Assembly: GCA_040881785.1 (NCBI GenBank)
Contig: JBBECO010000062.1
Location: 1 to 37,514, forward strand
Source: JACDCA01 sp040881785
Lineage (GTDB): Bacteria; Acidobacteriota; Vicinamibacteria; Vicinamibacterales; 2-12-FULL-66-21
Direction of reading: 5' to 3'
DNA: 37,514 nucleotides
The notes beneath the pieces were generated by a model, which was not told where the DNA came from, did not search any database, and worked only from the letters and a program-made list of their open reading frames with translations. Positions 7,483 to 16,272 of the stretch are shown piece after piece; position 1 is the stretch's first letter; each line of letters begins with the position of its first letter. Made by a program: the position numbers and the translations under genes.

Positions 7483-7686
7483 TCACATGTACTTGACGAT
7501 GCCCGCCAGAGCCTCGTACAGCGCGCCGGCGATGGCCTTCATGACGGGAGACACTTCGCCCGTGGCGACGGCGTCGGCCACGGTGACCGGCTGCGTCACG
7601 AGCAGCCAGATCGTCGCGCCGGCAAGCGTCGTGGCGATCAGGCCGATCACGGCGGCGAGGCTGAGGCTGAGCCGGGCGAAACTCAT
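7483..7686 (-). CDS. Small single-span membrane protein, hypothetical
   Basis: 67 residues. MSFARLSLSLAAVIGLIATT leads into ATIWLLVTQPVTVADA, giving one transmembrane segment near residues 8-32 and a short amphipathic C-terminal tail (AIAGALYEALAGIVKYM). No family was recognised. The start is ATG at 7686, with a TACAAT -10-like box only four bases upstream of it and a perfect hairpin immediately before that box. It lies 68 bases after the dehydrogenase stop on the same strand, so it may be the tail of that operon or have its own promoter. Confidence 0.6.
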   Translation of the reverse strand: MSFARLSLSLAAVIGLIATTLAGATIWLLVTQPVTVADAVATGEVSPVMKAIAGALYEALAGIVKYM

Positions 7687-7690
7687 AAGA

Positions 7691-7717
7691 ATTGTACGGG
7701 CCGTTAGCGAACGGCCC
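7691..7717 (-). promoter_or_regulatory. -10-like box with an adjoining palindrome
   Basis: On the minus strand, GGGCCGTT-CGCT-AACGGCCC (7717-7698, perfect 8-bp arms) is followed one base later by TACAAT (7696-7691), just before the 67-residue gene. The hairpin could be an operator that covers the -35 to -10 spacer, or a terminator of the upstream operon; it lacks a following T-run, which favours the first reading slightly. Confidence 0.35.
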
Positions 7718-7754
7718 CGTGATTTGGACGGAATGCCCCTCCCGGCAGTTCCTT

Positions 7755-8771
7755 TCAGGGTGTCAGGACAATTTTACCGAATTGGCGCCCTGACTCCAGC
7801 CGGGCATGCGCCACGCGGGCTTCCGAGAGTGGAAGCACCTCATCCACCACGGGCGTCAGCCTGCCATCGAAAAACAGCGCCGCGGCCTCGAGCAGCTCCG
7901 ATTTCCGCCCCATGTACGACCCCAGCAACGACAACTGCCGTGCGAACAGGTGGGTAATGTCAACGCCCCCGCGCGGGCCGGTCGTGGCTCCGCACGTCAC
8001 CAGCCGGCCGAAGCGCGCGAGCGAGCGCACGCTGCGCTCCCAGGTCGCCTCGCCCACGTGCTCCACGACGATGTCGGCGCCGCGGTTGCCCGTGGCGGCG
8101 CGCACGCGCTTGGAGAAATCGCCGGCGTAGTGATCGAACACGTCCTCGGCGCCAATCGCCCTCGCCTGCTCCATCTTGCCCGGGCCGGACGTGGCGAACA
8201 CGCGGGCGCCGTGCAGCTTCGCGATCTGGATCGCCGCCTGGCCGACGCCGCTGCCGCCGGCGATCACCAGCACGACGTCCCCGGCCTGCAGCGACCCACG
8301 CGTGAGCAGCATGTGCCACGCCGTGAGGAACGTCAGCGGAAAGGCCGCGGCCGCGACGAAGTCGATGTGGTCCGGTATCGGGACGACGTTGTCGGTCGGG
8401 ACCGAGACGAGCTCGGCGTAGCCGCCATCGGACATGTAGCCGAGGACGTCGTACGCGAGGCACTCGTTATCGCAGCCTGCCAGACACTTGTCACAGCGTC
8501 CGCAGCTGAGACCGGGCTGCAGCAGCACGCGGGTGCCGGGATCGAAGGCACCGCCGCCGTCCACCACCTCCCCGGCGACATCGCTGCCGCAAATGTGCGG
8601 GAGGGGGATTTGCACGCGCTCGAGGCCGCGGCGTTGCCACAGATCCAGGTGATTGAGCGCGCAGGCGCGCACGCGGATGATGGCGCGGCCTGGATGCGGT
8701 TCGGGATCGGGCGCGTCCTCGTACCGGAGGACGCCTGGTCCCCCGTGTTCGTGGAAGCGCGCGGCTTTCAT
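7755..8771 (-). CDS. Quinone oxidoreductase / zinc-type MDR dehydrogenase
   Basis: 338 residues of the medium-chain dehydrogenase superfamily. MKAARFHEHGGPGVLRYEDA is the usual start of quinone-oxidoreductase-like members; a structural-zinc cysteine cluster is visible (CGRCDKCLAGCDNEC) and the nucleotide-binding loop is AGGSGVGQAAIQIAK near residue 175. The N-terminal catalytic-zinc Cys is not evident: the position reads ACALNHLDLWQRRG, as in zinc-poor reductases, so it may reduce enones or quinones with NAD(P)H. It is the last gene of the GGT-M16-M16 operon, its ATG overlapping the upstream stop (ATGA). The functional link to peptidases is unclear. Confidence 0.88.
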   Translation of the reverse strand: MKAARFHEHGGPGVLRYEDAPDPEPHPGRAIIRVRACALNHLDLWQRRGLERVQIPLPHICGSDVAGEVVDGGGAFDPGTRVLLQPGLSCGRCDKCLAGCDNECLAYDVLGYMSDGGYAELVSVPTDNVVPIPDHIDFVAAAAFPLTFLTAWHMLLTRGSLQAGDVVLVIAGGSGVGQAAIQIAKLHGARVFATSGPGKMEQARAIGAEDVFDHYAGDFSKRVRAATGNRGADIVVEHVGEATWERSVRSLARFGRLVTCGATTGPRGGVDITHLFARQLSLLGSYMGRKSELLEAAALFFDGRLTPVVDEVLPLSEARVAHARLESGRQFGKIVLTP

Positions 8772-10289
8772 GACGGGACGCCGAGGTCGAGCGGGTCGCC
8801 GAGGCCGAGCGTGGCGAGCGACGCCCCCACGCGGTCGCGGTCGCCGACGATCACCGTGAGCAGCCGGCTCGGATCGAGGTGGCGGCGCGCGGCCTCGGTC
8901 ACGGCCTGCTCGTCGAGCGCAAGCACCTGCGGCACGAAGGTCGTGTAGTAGTCCTCCGGCAGGTCGTGCAACGCCATCTGCGTCGCGGCGCGTGCGATCT
9001 GCTCGGCGGTCTCGAAGTTTCTCGGATAGCCGCGCGTGAGCGCCGCGCGCCCCGTCTCGAGCTCCTCGCGCGTCACAGGACGCTCACCACGCACCATGGT
9101 GATTTCGCTGATGCTTTCGCGGATCGCGGCGGCGGTGGCGTCCGACTGCACGCTCGCCTGCAGCATGAACGGACCCGGACCGCGCCGCGCGTCGAAACCG
9201 GTGCGGGCCCCGTAGGTGTAGCCCTTGTCCTCGCGCAGGTTCATGTTGATGCGGCTGACGAACTGGCCGCCGAGGATCATGTTGAGCACGAGCAGGTGCA
9301 GGTAATCGGGTGCGCTGCGCGGGACCGACATGTGGCCGATCCGCAGCTCCGATTGCGCGGCGCCCGCCTTGTGCAGCAGGCCGAGCCGCGCCACCGGTGG
9401 CGGCGGCATGGCAAGCGCCGCCGAGTCGTCCGGGACCGGCAACGGGCCGGCCGTCCAGTCGTCGAAGACGCGCGCAACCAGCGCCGTCAGTTCCGCGTGG
9501 CTGCCGTCCCCGGCCGCGATGACGGTCACGTTCGACGGCGCATACGACGCGCTATGGTACGCGCGGACGTCGTCGGGCGTCATCGCCCGCAGCCCGCGTT
9601 CGGATCCGATCGAGAGGTGCCCGTACGGATGGCCGCGGTAGACCAGCTCGGTGAACGCGCGGTCGGCAAGCGCCGGCGGCATGTCGCGGATCTGCACGAG
9701 GCGATTGAGGCGCAGATCGCGCACGCGGTCGAAATCACGCTCGTCGAGGCGCGGCCGACGGATCATGTCGGCCAGCAATGCGGCGCCGCGCTCCGCGAAG
9801 CGGGAGAGCACGGTGAGGCCCAGCAGCGACGCGTCCGATCCGACTTCGGTCTCGAGCTGCGCGCCGATCCGTCCGAGCGCTTCGTGAAACGCCAGCGCAT
9901 CGAGGTCGCCGCAGCCTTCGTCGAGCAGGTCGCCGACCATCGCGGCGAGCCCCTCGCGACCGTCCGGATCGGCCGCCGACCCGCGGCGGACCAGGACGAA
10001 CAGGCTGGTCAGCGGCACGGCCCGATGCTCGATCGTCCAGACGCGGAGCCCGGACCCGAGCGCGCCGCGCCGGATCTCCGGAAACTGGAACGGGGCCAGC
10101 TCGCCGAGCGGCGGCAGCGACGACCGGTCNNNNNNNNNNNNNNNNNNNNNNNNNNNNNNNNNNNNNNNNNNNNNNNNNNNNNNNNNNNNNNNNNNNNNNN
10201 NNNNNNNNNNNNNNNNNNNNNNNNNNNNNGTCTGCCGGCTTCCGGTCTGCCGGCTTCCGGTCTGCCGGCTTCCGGTCTGCCGGCATCAT
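8768..10289 (-). CDS. M16 peptidase-family protein, non-catalytic partner, interrupted by a gap
   Basis: The visible parts are a start (10289-10230) and the main body (10129-8768, about 454 residues). The body has the paired LuxS/MPP-like domains of M16 proteins, with RGYPRNFETAEQIA and NLREDKGYTYGARTGFDARRG typical of the second domain. At the place of the zinc motif HxxEH it reads AAMVGDLLDEG, so it lacks metal ligands and is the likely inactive partner of the adjacent catalytic M16 protein. The ATG at 10289 overlaps the stop of that gene (ATGA). The N-terminus is a tandem repeat of PADRK encoded by 15-bp units running into the N run from both sides. The frames on the two sides join only if the true gap is a multiple of three, which 100 is not. 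Confidence 0.82.
10124..10284. repeat. 15-bp tandem repeat, coding, containing the assembly gap
   Basis: Unit GTCTGCCGGCTTCCG is seen about four times in 10230-10284, and the last bases before the gap (CCGGTC at 10124-10129) match the same unit, so the tract runs through the N run. On the minus strand it encodes Pro-Ala-Asp-Arg-Lys repeats at the beginning of the M16 partner protein. Being 15 bp long, changes in copy number keep the frame. Confidence 0.85.
10130..10229. other. Assembly gap (100 N) inside a tandem repeat
   Basis: Placeholder of 100 N within the 15-bp repeat tract; the true size is unknown and probably reflects collapsed repeat copies. Confidence 0.95.
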
Positions 10290-11596
10290 GAGACCGACAC
10301 CGGCGCCGATCCCTCGAGCGCGAGCTCCAGCCGTCCGGCAGGGACGACGCTGAGGGTCACGCGCGTGTCGCGCGACAGCCAGGTGTTGGCCGCGCGCGTG
10401 ATGCGGGCGGCGTTCGCGCCGCGGTAGCGCGCCAGGTCGCGGTCGAAGAACCCGGGGTCGGAGAGAAACACGTTGTAGGCGTTCAGCTGATCGGACTTGC
10501 CGCCGAAGCCGCCGACCGTCTGCAGCCGCGAGATGAAATGCGCTTCGGCCTGCGCGACGCCGCGCTCGATTTCCCCGTCGGTGGGCCCCTCGGCGCACAC
10601 GCGGTCGATCTCCGTGGTGATGGCGGCCTCGAGCTCCGCGAGCGTGCGCCCCGGCGCGGCCGTCGCGACCACCTGGAAGTAGCCGGCGATCTCGCGCGAG
10701 TTCTGCGAGGCCGACACTTCGGTGGCGACACGCTGCTCGTACACGAGCGCCCGATACAGCCGCGACGTCTTGCCGCCGGCCAGCACGTCGGCCACCAGAT
10801 CCATCTCCGCGTCGTCGGGTCCGAAGAGACGGGGGGAGTGCCACGCGAGATACAGGCGCGGGAGCTCCACCCGGTCGCCGAGCATGAGGCGCGTCTCGTG
10901 CGTGCGGGCGGGCGGCGCCGGGGGGCGCACCGGTTCCGGCTTCACGCCCGGCTTCAACTCACCGAAATACCGTTCCGCAAGCTGCAGCGCCTCGTCCGGG
11001 TCCACGTCTCCCGCCAGCGCCAGCGAGGCGTTCTGCGGATGGTAGTACGTCCTGAAAAACTCGCGGACGTCGTCGGGATGGGCCGTGCGGATGTCTTCGG
11101 CGGCGCCGATCGTGAGCCAGTGATAGGGATGATCGGGCGGATACAGCTCGGCGAGCAGCGCCATGCCGGCCAGTCCGTACGGACGGTTCTCGTAGTTCTG
11201 CCGGCGTTCGTTCAGGACGACTTCGCGCTGATTGTTGAACTTGGCGTCGGTCAGCGCCGGCAGGAGGTATCCCATCCGGTCCGATTCCATCCACAGCGCC
11301 AGCTCGAGCGCGTTGTTCGGCACGACTTCCCAGTAATTGGTGCGATCGCCGTTGGTCGAGCCGTTCAGCGACGCGCCGGCCTGCTGGAGCGGCTGGAAGT
11401 AGCCGTGGTCGTAGTGCTCGGACCCCTCGAACATCAGGTGCTCGAAGAGGTGCGCAAAGCCGGTGCGGCCGGGCACTTCGTTCTTGGAACCGACGTGATA
11501 CCAGACGTTGACGGCAACGATCGGACAGTTGCGGTCCTGGTGCACCAGCACATCCAGGCCGTTGTCGAGTGTGCGATGGGTGAACGGAATATCCAT
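10286..11596 (-). CDS. M16 zinc metallopeptidase, catalytic subunit
   Basis: 436 residues of the M16B (pitrilysin / mitochondrial processing peptidase) family. The inverted zinc motif HLFEH is present near residue 49 (FAHLFEHLMFEGSEHY), and the third ligand Glu lies in NNQREVVLNERRQNYENRPYG about 75 residues later, so it should be active. These enzymes cut peptides enclosed in a two-half chamber; with the adjacent inactive M16 partner it likely forms a heterodimer, as known for other bacterial pairs. No signal peptide is seen, although the gene follows a signal-bearing GGT. Its ATG overlaps the GGT stop (TGATG), and its own stop overlaps the start of the partner gene. Confidence 0.94.
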   Translation of the reverse strand: MDIPFTHRTLDNGLDVLVHQDRNCPIVAVNVWYHVGSKNEVPGRTGFAHLFEHLMFEGSEHYDHGYFQPLQQAGASLNGSTNGDRTNYWEVVPNNALELALWMESDRMGYLLPALTDAKFNNQREVVLNERRQNYENRPYGLAGMALLAELYPPDHPYHWLTIGAAEDIRTAHPDDVREFFRTYYHPQNASLALAGDVDPDEALQLAERYFGELKPGVKPEPVRPPAPPARTHETRLMLGDRVELPRLYLAWHSPRLFGPDDAEMDLVADVLAGGKTSRLYRALVYEQRVATEVSASQNSREIAGYFQVVATAAPGRTLAELEAAITTEIDRVCAEGPTDGEIERGVAQAEAHFISRLQTVGGFGGKSDQLNAYNVFLSDPGFFDRDLARYRGANAARITRAANTWLSRDTRVTLSVVPAGRLELALEGSAPVSVS

Positions 11597-13401
11597 CAGT
11601 AGGCGATGAGGGCGCGCTCGCGTCGCGGGTCGGCGCCGCCCCGCAGGCGTCCTGTTGCGGGATCGATGCCAGCCGCCACGACCCCCGTGGACATCCCGTA
11701 CGCGTTGCGGAGGCGGAGGACGTGGCCGCGGGCCCGAAGCTCGTCGATCACGGCGGCCGCAACCGTCCGCTCGACCTCGAGCACGCCGGGCTGCGCGCGG
11801 TGGTCATCGAACGAGCTTTGGGGATGGAGCGAATTGATTCGTGGCGCTTCGATCGCCGCCTGCACGTCGAGTCCGAAGTCGATGATGTTGAGCAGGACGA
11901 GCAGGATCTGCTGATCCTGGCTGTCGCCGCCCGGCGTGCCGATGGCGAGAAACGGCTTGCCGTCCTTGAGCACCACCGTCGGCGTCAGCGTCGTCCTCGG
12001 GCGCTTGCCGCCGGCGAGGACGTTCGGGCTCGCCGGATCGAGCCTGAAGGCCTGCATCCGGTTGCTCATCGGCACACCCGTGTCGCCGGCGACGAACGCC
12101 CCGCCGAGCAGCCAGCCGGAGCTCGGTGTCGCGGAAAAGAGGTTGCCCTCCTTGTCCACGACTTCGATCGCGGTGGTGTCGCCCGGTTCGCGCGCGGGCT
12201 CACCCGTCAGCTGCGCCGGCGTGATGCTCAATCTCGCGGCGCCGCGCTCGGGATCGCCGGGCCGATGCTCGGTGCTGGCGCGCTTCGGATCGATCAACGC
12301 GCGGCGGATCGCCGCGTAGTCTGACGAGAGAAGCGCCGCGCCAGGGACCTTCGCGAAATCCGGATCGGCATAGTAATGATCGCGGTCGGCGTAGGCCAGC
12401 TTGATCGCCTCGGCGATGGTGTGCAGCGCGTCGGCGGAGCCGATGCCCATCTTCGCGAGATCGAAGCCTTCGAGGATCTCGAGCGTCTGCAGCAGCACGG
12501 GGCCCTGGTTCCAGAAGCCTGCCTTGTGGATCGTGTAGCCGCGGTAGTCGGTCGACGCGGGCTCTTCGATCCTGCCGCGATAAGACGAAAGGTCCTCATC
12601 GGTCATGACGCCGCCGGCGGCGCGGACCGCCGCGGTCATCCGCTGCGCGATCGGTCCCTTGTAGAACGCGTCACGCCCGGCCTGGATCGCGGCCTCGCGC
12701 GTGGCGCCGCCGGCCTTTGCGGCCTGCTCCGCCGCCGCGAGGGCGCGCAGCGTGGCCGCCAGGTTCGGCTGGCGGAAGATCTGCCCCGCCCGTGTGACCG
12801 CGCCGTCCGGGTAGTACGTCCTGATCGACCATTCGTACGGCTCGGAGGCCTTCCGCTCGGTCCGCAGATAATTCTCGAGGAACGTGTACATCGGAAAGCC
12901 GTCGGCCAGCGCGATGGCCGGCGCGAGCACGTCCGAGAGCGACTTCGTTCCATACTTCTCGAGCGCCAGCGCCGCGGCATCGACGACAGCGGGGATCGTG
13001 GCGCCGTGCGGACCATTGCCGGGCACGCTTTTCTGTCCGGCGAACATCGCCGGCGAGGCGGCTTTCGGCGCGGGCCCCTGGCCGTTGATGACGACGACAC
13101 GCTTGTCTTTCGCGGAGTAGATGATGATCGGCGACTCACCACCCAGCCCGAAGTGCGAGATCTCGACCACCGCGGCGGCAAACACCGACGCGACGCCGGC
13201 ATCGATCGCGTTGCCGCCGGAGGTCAGCATGAGCGCACCGGCATCGGCCGCAAACGTCCGGCCCGCCGCGACCACGCCGTTGTCGGCCCGAACCTCGGAC
13301 CGCAGCGGCGGCCGCCGCGCGTCGTCCTGCGCCGCCACGGGAAGCTGCAGACATGCGGCGAGTGCAGCCGCGGCATATTTCATCCAGGAGTTGCGGGTCA
13401 C
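11596..13401 (-). CDS. ggt: Gamma-glutamyltransferase
   Basis: 601-residue precursor of an N-terminal nucleophile hydrolase that moves or hydrolyses the gamma-glutamyl group of glutathione and related peptides, usually in the periplasm. A signal peptide is visible (AAAALAACLQLPVAAQ). The large-subunit motif ALMLTSGGNAIDAGVA is near residue 55, and the autocleavage/nucleophile Thr is in GDTTAIEVVDKEGN near residue 414, with TLTPTVVLKDGKP and GTPGGDSQDQQ after it. The start is GTG at 13401, in front of a promoter-like box; the in-frame ATG six codons later also leaves an intact signal peptide. It is first in an operon with two M16 peptidases, which suggests a peptide-salvage unit. Confidence 0.94.
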   Translation of the reverse strand: MTRNSWMKYAAAALAACLQLPVAAQDDARRPPLRSEVRADNGVVAAGRTFAADAGALMLTSGGNAIDAGVASVFAAAVVEISHFGLGGESPIIIYSAKDKRVVVINGQGPAPKAASPAMFAGQKSVPGNGPHGATIPAVVDAAALALEKYGTKSLSDVLAPAIALADGFPMYTFLENYLRTERKASEPYEWSIRTYYPDGAVTRAGQIFRQPNLAATLRALAAAEQAAKAGGATREAAIQAGRDAFYKGPIAQRMTAAVRAAGGVMTDEDLSSYRGRIEEPASTDYRGYTIHKAGFWNQGPVLLQTLEILEGFDLAKMGIGSADALHTIAEAIKLAYADRDHYYADPDFAKVPGAALLSSDYAAIRRALIDPKRASTEHRPGDPERGAARLSITPAQLTGEPAREPGDTTAIEVVDKEGNLFSATPSSGWLLGGAFVAGDTGVPMSNRMQAFRLDPASPNVLAGGKRPRTTLTPTVVLKDGKPFLAIGTPGGDSQDQQILLVLLNIIDFGLDVQAAIEAPRINSLHPQSSFDDHRAQPGVLEVERTVAAAVIDELRARGHVLRLRNAYGMSTGVVAAGIDPATGRLRGGADPRRERALIAY

Positions 13402-13407
13402 ACGTGC

Positions 13408-13436
13408 ATCCTACTGGCAATCTCACGGATCGTAAA
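13408..13436 (-). promoter_or_regulatory. Putative leaderless promoter of ggt-M16 operon
   Basis: On the minus strand TTTACG (13436-13431), a 17-base spacer and TAGGAT (13413-13408) stand exactly six bases before the GTG start at 13401. A transcript would start at the initiation codon. No Shine-Dalgarno is present. The region is shared with the divergent MFS gene. Confidence 0.5.
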
Positions 13437-13469
13437 CCTGTGGTTGACGCCGGACGCGCGCCCGCACGA

Positions 13470-14596
13470 ATGCTCGCGCTCGTAGCGGTGGGCCAGTTTC
13501 TCGGCCTGACGCTGTGGTTCTCGGCCACGGCGGCCTCGCCGCGCATTGCCGCCGAACTGGGCCTCACGACGGTAGAGACCGCGTGGCTCACGATTGCCGT
13601 GCAAGGCGGCTTCGTCATCGGCACGCTCATCAGCGCCACGCTGAATCTCGCGGACGTCATCAACGCGCGGCGCCTCTTTGCCGCCGGCTGCGCGATCGGC
13701 GCCGCGGCCAACGCCGCCATTGCGATGGCCGGCGACGCGGGCACGATCATCGCCCTGCGACTGGTGACGGGGGCGGCGCTGGCCTGCGTGTATCCGCCGG
13801 GGATGAAGATCGCGGCCGGCTGGTTCAAAGAGCGCCGCGGCATGGCGCTCGGGGTGGTGGTCGGCGCGCTCTGCCTGGGATCCGCCTTTCCACACCTGCT
13901 CGTCTGGACCGCGGCGGATGTCGGCTGGCGCACGCTCATGACCGCGTCGTCAGTACTCGCCGTCGCCGGCGGTCTGCTCGTGTGGCTCACAGTGGCGGAC
14001 GGCCCTCACGTCGCGGCCTCCGCGCCGTTCGATCCCCATGCCATCGGCGCCGTCGTCCGCAACCGCGGGGCGCGGCTCGCCACCTACGGGTATCTCGGCC
14101 ACATGTGGGAGCTCTATGCCGTCTGGGCGTGGATCCCGGCGTTTGCGGCCGCGTGGCTGGTCGCCTCGGGCGAGACTCCGGGGCGGACGGGATCGCTCGT
14201 GGCCTTCGCGGCCATCGGGATCGGCGCGGCTGGATGCGCGATCGCCGGCGTCTGGGCGGATCGCTGGGGCAAGGCGCGGATCGCCGGCGGCGCGCTGGTG
14301 ATCAGCGGCCTGTGCTCGGCGATGGCCGGCGGGTTCTTCGGTGGGCCGGTGTGGGTGCTCTACGCCCTCGCCCTGGTGTGGGGATTCACCGTGGTGGCCG
14401 ACTCCGCGCAGTTTTCGGCGCTCGTCACCGAGCACACGCCGCGCACGCACGTGGGCACGGCGCTGACGCTGCAAACCTGCGCGGGATTTCTGCTGACGAT
14501 GGTGAGCATGCAGGTGCTGCCGCTCGCGGCCGGCGCGTATGGATGGCGGTGGGTGTTCCTGCTGCTCGTCCCGGGGCCCGTGCTGGGCGCGATGGC
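13470..14596 (+). CDS. MFS transporter, 3' end lost in a gap
   Basis: About 375 visible residues of a major facilitator superfamily carrier with ten to eleven recognisable membrane segments. The start LALVAVGQFLGLTLWFSATA is a typical first helix of the nitrate/CynX-like branch, FKERRGMALGVVVGALCLG a typical fourth segment, and AGVWADRWGKARIAGGALVI the conserved loop between helices of the second half. The substrate cannot be told. The chain runs into the N run at 14597 and what follows is repeat DNA, so only the last few residues are missing. Start choice: ATG at 13470; an in-frame GTG at 13440 is also possible. It is divergent from ggt. Confidence 0.85.
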
Positions 14597-14696
14597 NNNN
14601 NNNNNNNNNNNNNNNNNNNNNNNNNNNNNNNNNNNNNNNNNNNNNNNNNNNNNNNNNNNNNNNNNNNNNNNNNNNNNNNNNNNNNNNNNNNNNNNN
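14597..14696. other. Assembly gap (100 N)
   Basis: Placeholder of 100 N at the end of the MFS gene; the right flank is a repeat common enough to break an assembly. Confidence 0.95.
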
Positions 14697-14806
14697 TCAC
14701 CGCAGAGAACGCCGAGAGCGCAAAGGCCAAAAAATATTAGAAATTCTCTGCGGCCTCTGCGGCCTTTGCGGTGGGCCCGTGACAGCTGGCGGCCGGCTTT
14801 AGCCGG
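14697..14806. repeat. Imperfect inverted repeat plus CCGGCT hairpin
   Basis: CACCGCAGAGAACGCCGAG (from 14698) and, on the other strand, CACCGCAAAGGCCGCAGAG (reading back from 14782) form an imperfect inverted repeat around an AT-rich centre. Directly after it lies a CCGGCT-TT-AGCCGG hairpin (14793-14806) with GGAAGAAAGACTCCG behind it, the same family as 434-453 and the copies in addA. It sits between the convergent MFS gene and mrp. Confidence 0.65.
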
Positions 14807-14820
14807 AAGAAAGACTCCGC

Positions 14821-15915
14821 TCAGCGTACTGGCGTCAACGGAATCGGGCGCTTCACGGTGCCGGCCTGGAAGTTGGTGACCGCAATCTGCGCGGCGAGGC
14901 GCTCGGCGGCAGCCCGGAACGCCTGCGCCGCCACGGACTTTGGCTCGCCGACGGTGATGGGTACCCCTTGGTCGCCGCCCACCCGGATCGGCTCGTAGAT
15001 CGGAATCCGTCCGAGGAACGGGACGTCCAGCTCCGACGCGAGCCCCTCGCCGCCCCCCTTGCCGAAGATGTCGCTCTCGTGCGAGCACGACGGACAGACG
15101 AAGTGGCTCATGTTCTCCACGAGGCCGAGCGTCGTGATGTTCAGCTTCTGATACATCCGGATCGCGCGGCGAGTGTCGGCCACCGATACCGTCTGCGGCG
15201 TGGTGACGACCACGGCACCCGAGACGTGGACGCTCTGACTCAGGCTCAGCGCGATGTCGCCCGTGCCGGGCGGCATGTCCACGATCAGGTAGTCGATGTT
15301 GGTCCACCGCACTTCGCGGAAGAACTGCTGGATGACGCCGTGCAGCATCGGGCCGCGCCAGATCACCGGCGAGTCGTCGCCGGTCAGGAACCCCATCGAC
15401 ACGAGCTGGATGCCGTACTGCTCGGCGGGGACGATCTTCTGGCCGTCAGTCGCCAGCTGCGTGCTGATGCCCAGCATGATCGGGATGTTCGGCCCATACA
15501 CGTCGGCGTCGATCACCGCGACGCGCGCGCCGCTCTGGCTGAGCGCGATCGCGAGGTTCACGGCGACGGTCGATTTGCCGACGCCCCCCTTGCCGGCGCC
15601 CACCGCGATGATGTTCTTGACGCCGTCAACCGGCGGCTTGTTCATCTCGGGCGAGATCGCCCCCCGGACGAACACGCCCATCTTCACCTGGACGTCGGTC
15701 ACACCAGGGATCCGCGCGACGAGATCGTGCGCCAGGCTCTCGATCGCCTCTTTGGCCGACGAGGTCGGCGTGGCCAGCTCGATGACGAACGAGACACGCC
15801 CGCCATCGATCCGGATGTCCTTGACGAACTTCAAATCGACGATGTCGCGGTTGAAATCGGGATCGCGAACAGCCTTGAGCGCCGCAAGTACATCAGATTC
15901 AGTAACGATATTCAT
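14821..15915 (-). CDS. mrp: Mrp/ApbC family iron-sulfur carrier ATPase
   Basis: 364 residues. The N-terminal MIP18 (DUF59) domain covers about residues 1-80 (ALKAVRDPDFNRDIVDL), followed by the ParA-like P-loop ATPase with deviant Walker A GKGGVGKSTVAVNLA near residue 110. DADVYGPNIPIMLG and VDMPPGTGDIALSLSQ are the hallmark Mrp motifs, and the Fe-S-binding CxxC is seen as CPSC near residue 275. Such proteins bind and transfer 4Fe-4S clusters to apoproteins in the cytoplasm. It lies 26 bases after a small membrane-protein gene on the same strand, with a -10-like box in that space. Confidence 0.95.
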   Translation of the reverse strand: MNIVTESDVLAALKAVRDPDFNRDIVDLKFVKDIRIDGGRVSFVIELATPTSSAKEAIESLAHDLVARIPGVTDVQVKMGVFVRGAISPEMNKPPVDGVKNIIAVGAGKGGVGKSTVAVNLAIALSQSGARVAVIDADVYGPNIPIMLGISTQLATDGQKIVPAEQYGIQLVSMGFLTGDDSPVIWRGPMLHGVIQQFFREVRWTNIDYLIVDMPPGTGDIALSLSQSVHVSGAVVVTTPQTVSVADTRRAIRMYQKLNITTLGLVENMSHFVCPSCSHESDIFGKGGGEGLASELDVPFLGRIPIYEPIRVGGDQGVPITVGEPKSVAAQAFRAAAERLAAQIAVTNFQAGTVKRPIPLTPVR

Positions 15916-15925
15916 GGATATCTCG

Positions 15926-15931
15926 ATTGTA
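15926..15931 (-). promoter_or_regulatory. -10-like TACAAT before mrp
   Basis: TACAAT on the minus strand ends ten bases before the mrp ATG, inside the 26-base space after the preceding gene. It would give a leader of only a few bases. No good -35 was found, so this is a weak call. Confidence 0.3.
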
Positions 15932-15941
15932 CTCGGCGGGA

Positions 15942-16271
15942 TCAGCGCTCGCGCTGGTCGGCAATATCACCGGCGAACGGGACCTTGTACCGCTGGCCCT
16001 GGTAGGCCCGGTACATCAGCAGCAGCCAGAGGACGGCCGACAACGGCGGAATGATGATGAACGCGACGAACCAGCCCAGCAGCGGGATCGAGACCGCGAT
16101 GAACCACGCCACGGAGAGCCCGCCGAACACGATCACCGACTGCAGTGCGTGGAAGCGGACGAACTTGTTGGACGGCTCCGTCAGCAGGAAGGCGGCGCCG
16201 GTGATCCACCCAAGTGCGTAGGCGAGCGCTCCGGCCACGTTCTCGTCCATCCCGCTGGCGGTTTTCTCCAT
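15942..16271 (-). CDS. DUF4870 family membrane protein
   Basis: 109 residues with three hydrophobic segments: AGALAYALGWITGAAFLL, VIVFGGLSVAWFIAVSIPLL and FIIIPPLSAVLWLLLMYRAY. The pattern of a first segment, then KFVRFHALQS with conserved His and Gln before the second, and a Lys/Arg-rich tail, is that of the DUF4870 (Tic20-like) family. The function is unknown; relatives are thought to sit in the inner membrane. It starts one base after the stop of the preceding gene, so it is likely translated with it. Confidence 0.8.
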   Translation of the reverse strand: MEKTASGMDENVAGALAYALGWITGAAFLLTEPSNKFVRFHALQSVIVFGGLSVAWFIAVSIPLLGWFVAFIIIPPLSAVLWLLLMYRAYQGQRYKVPFAGDIADQRER

Positions 16272-16272
16272 G

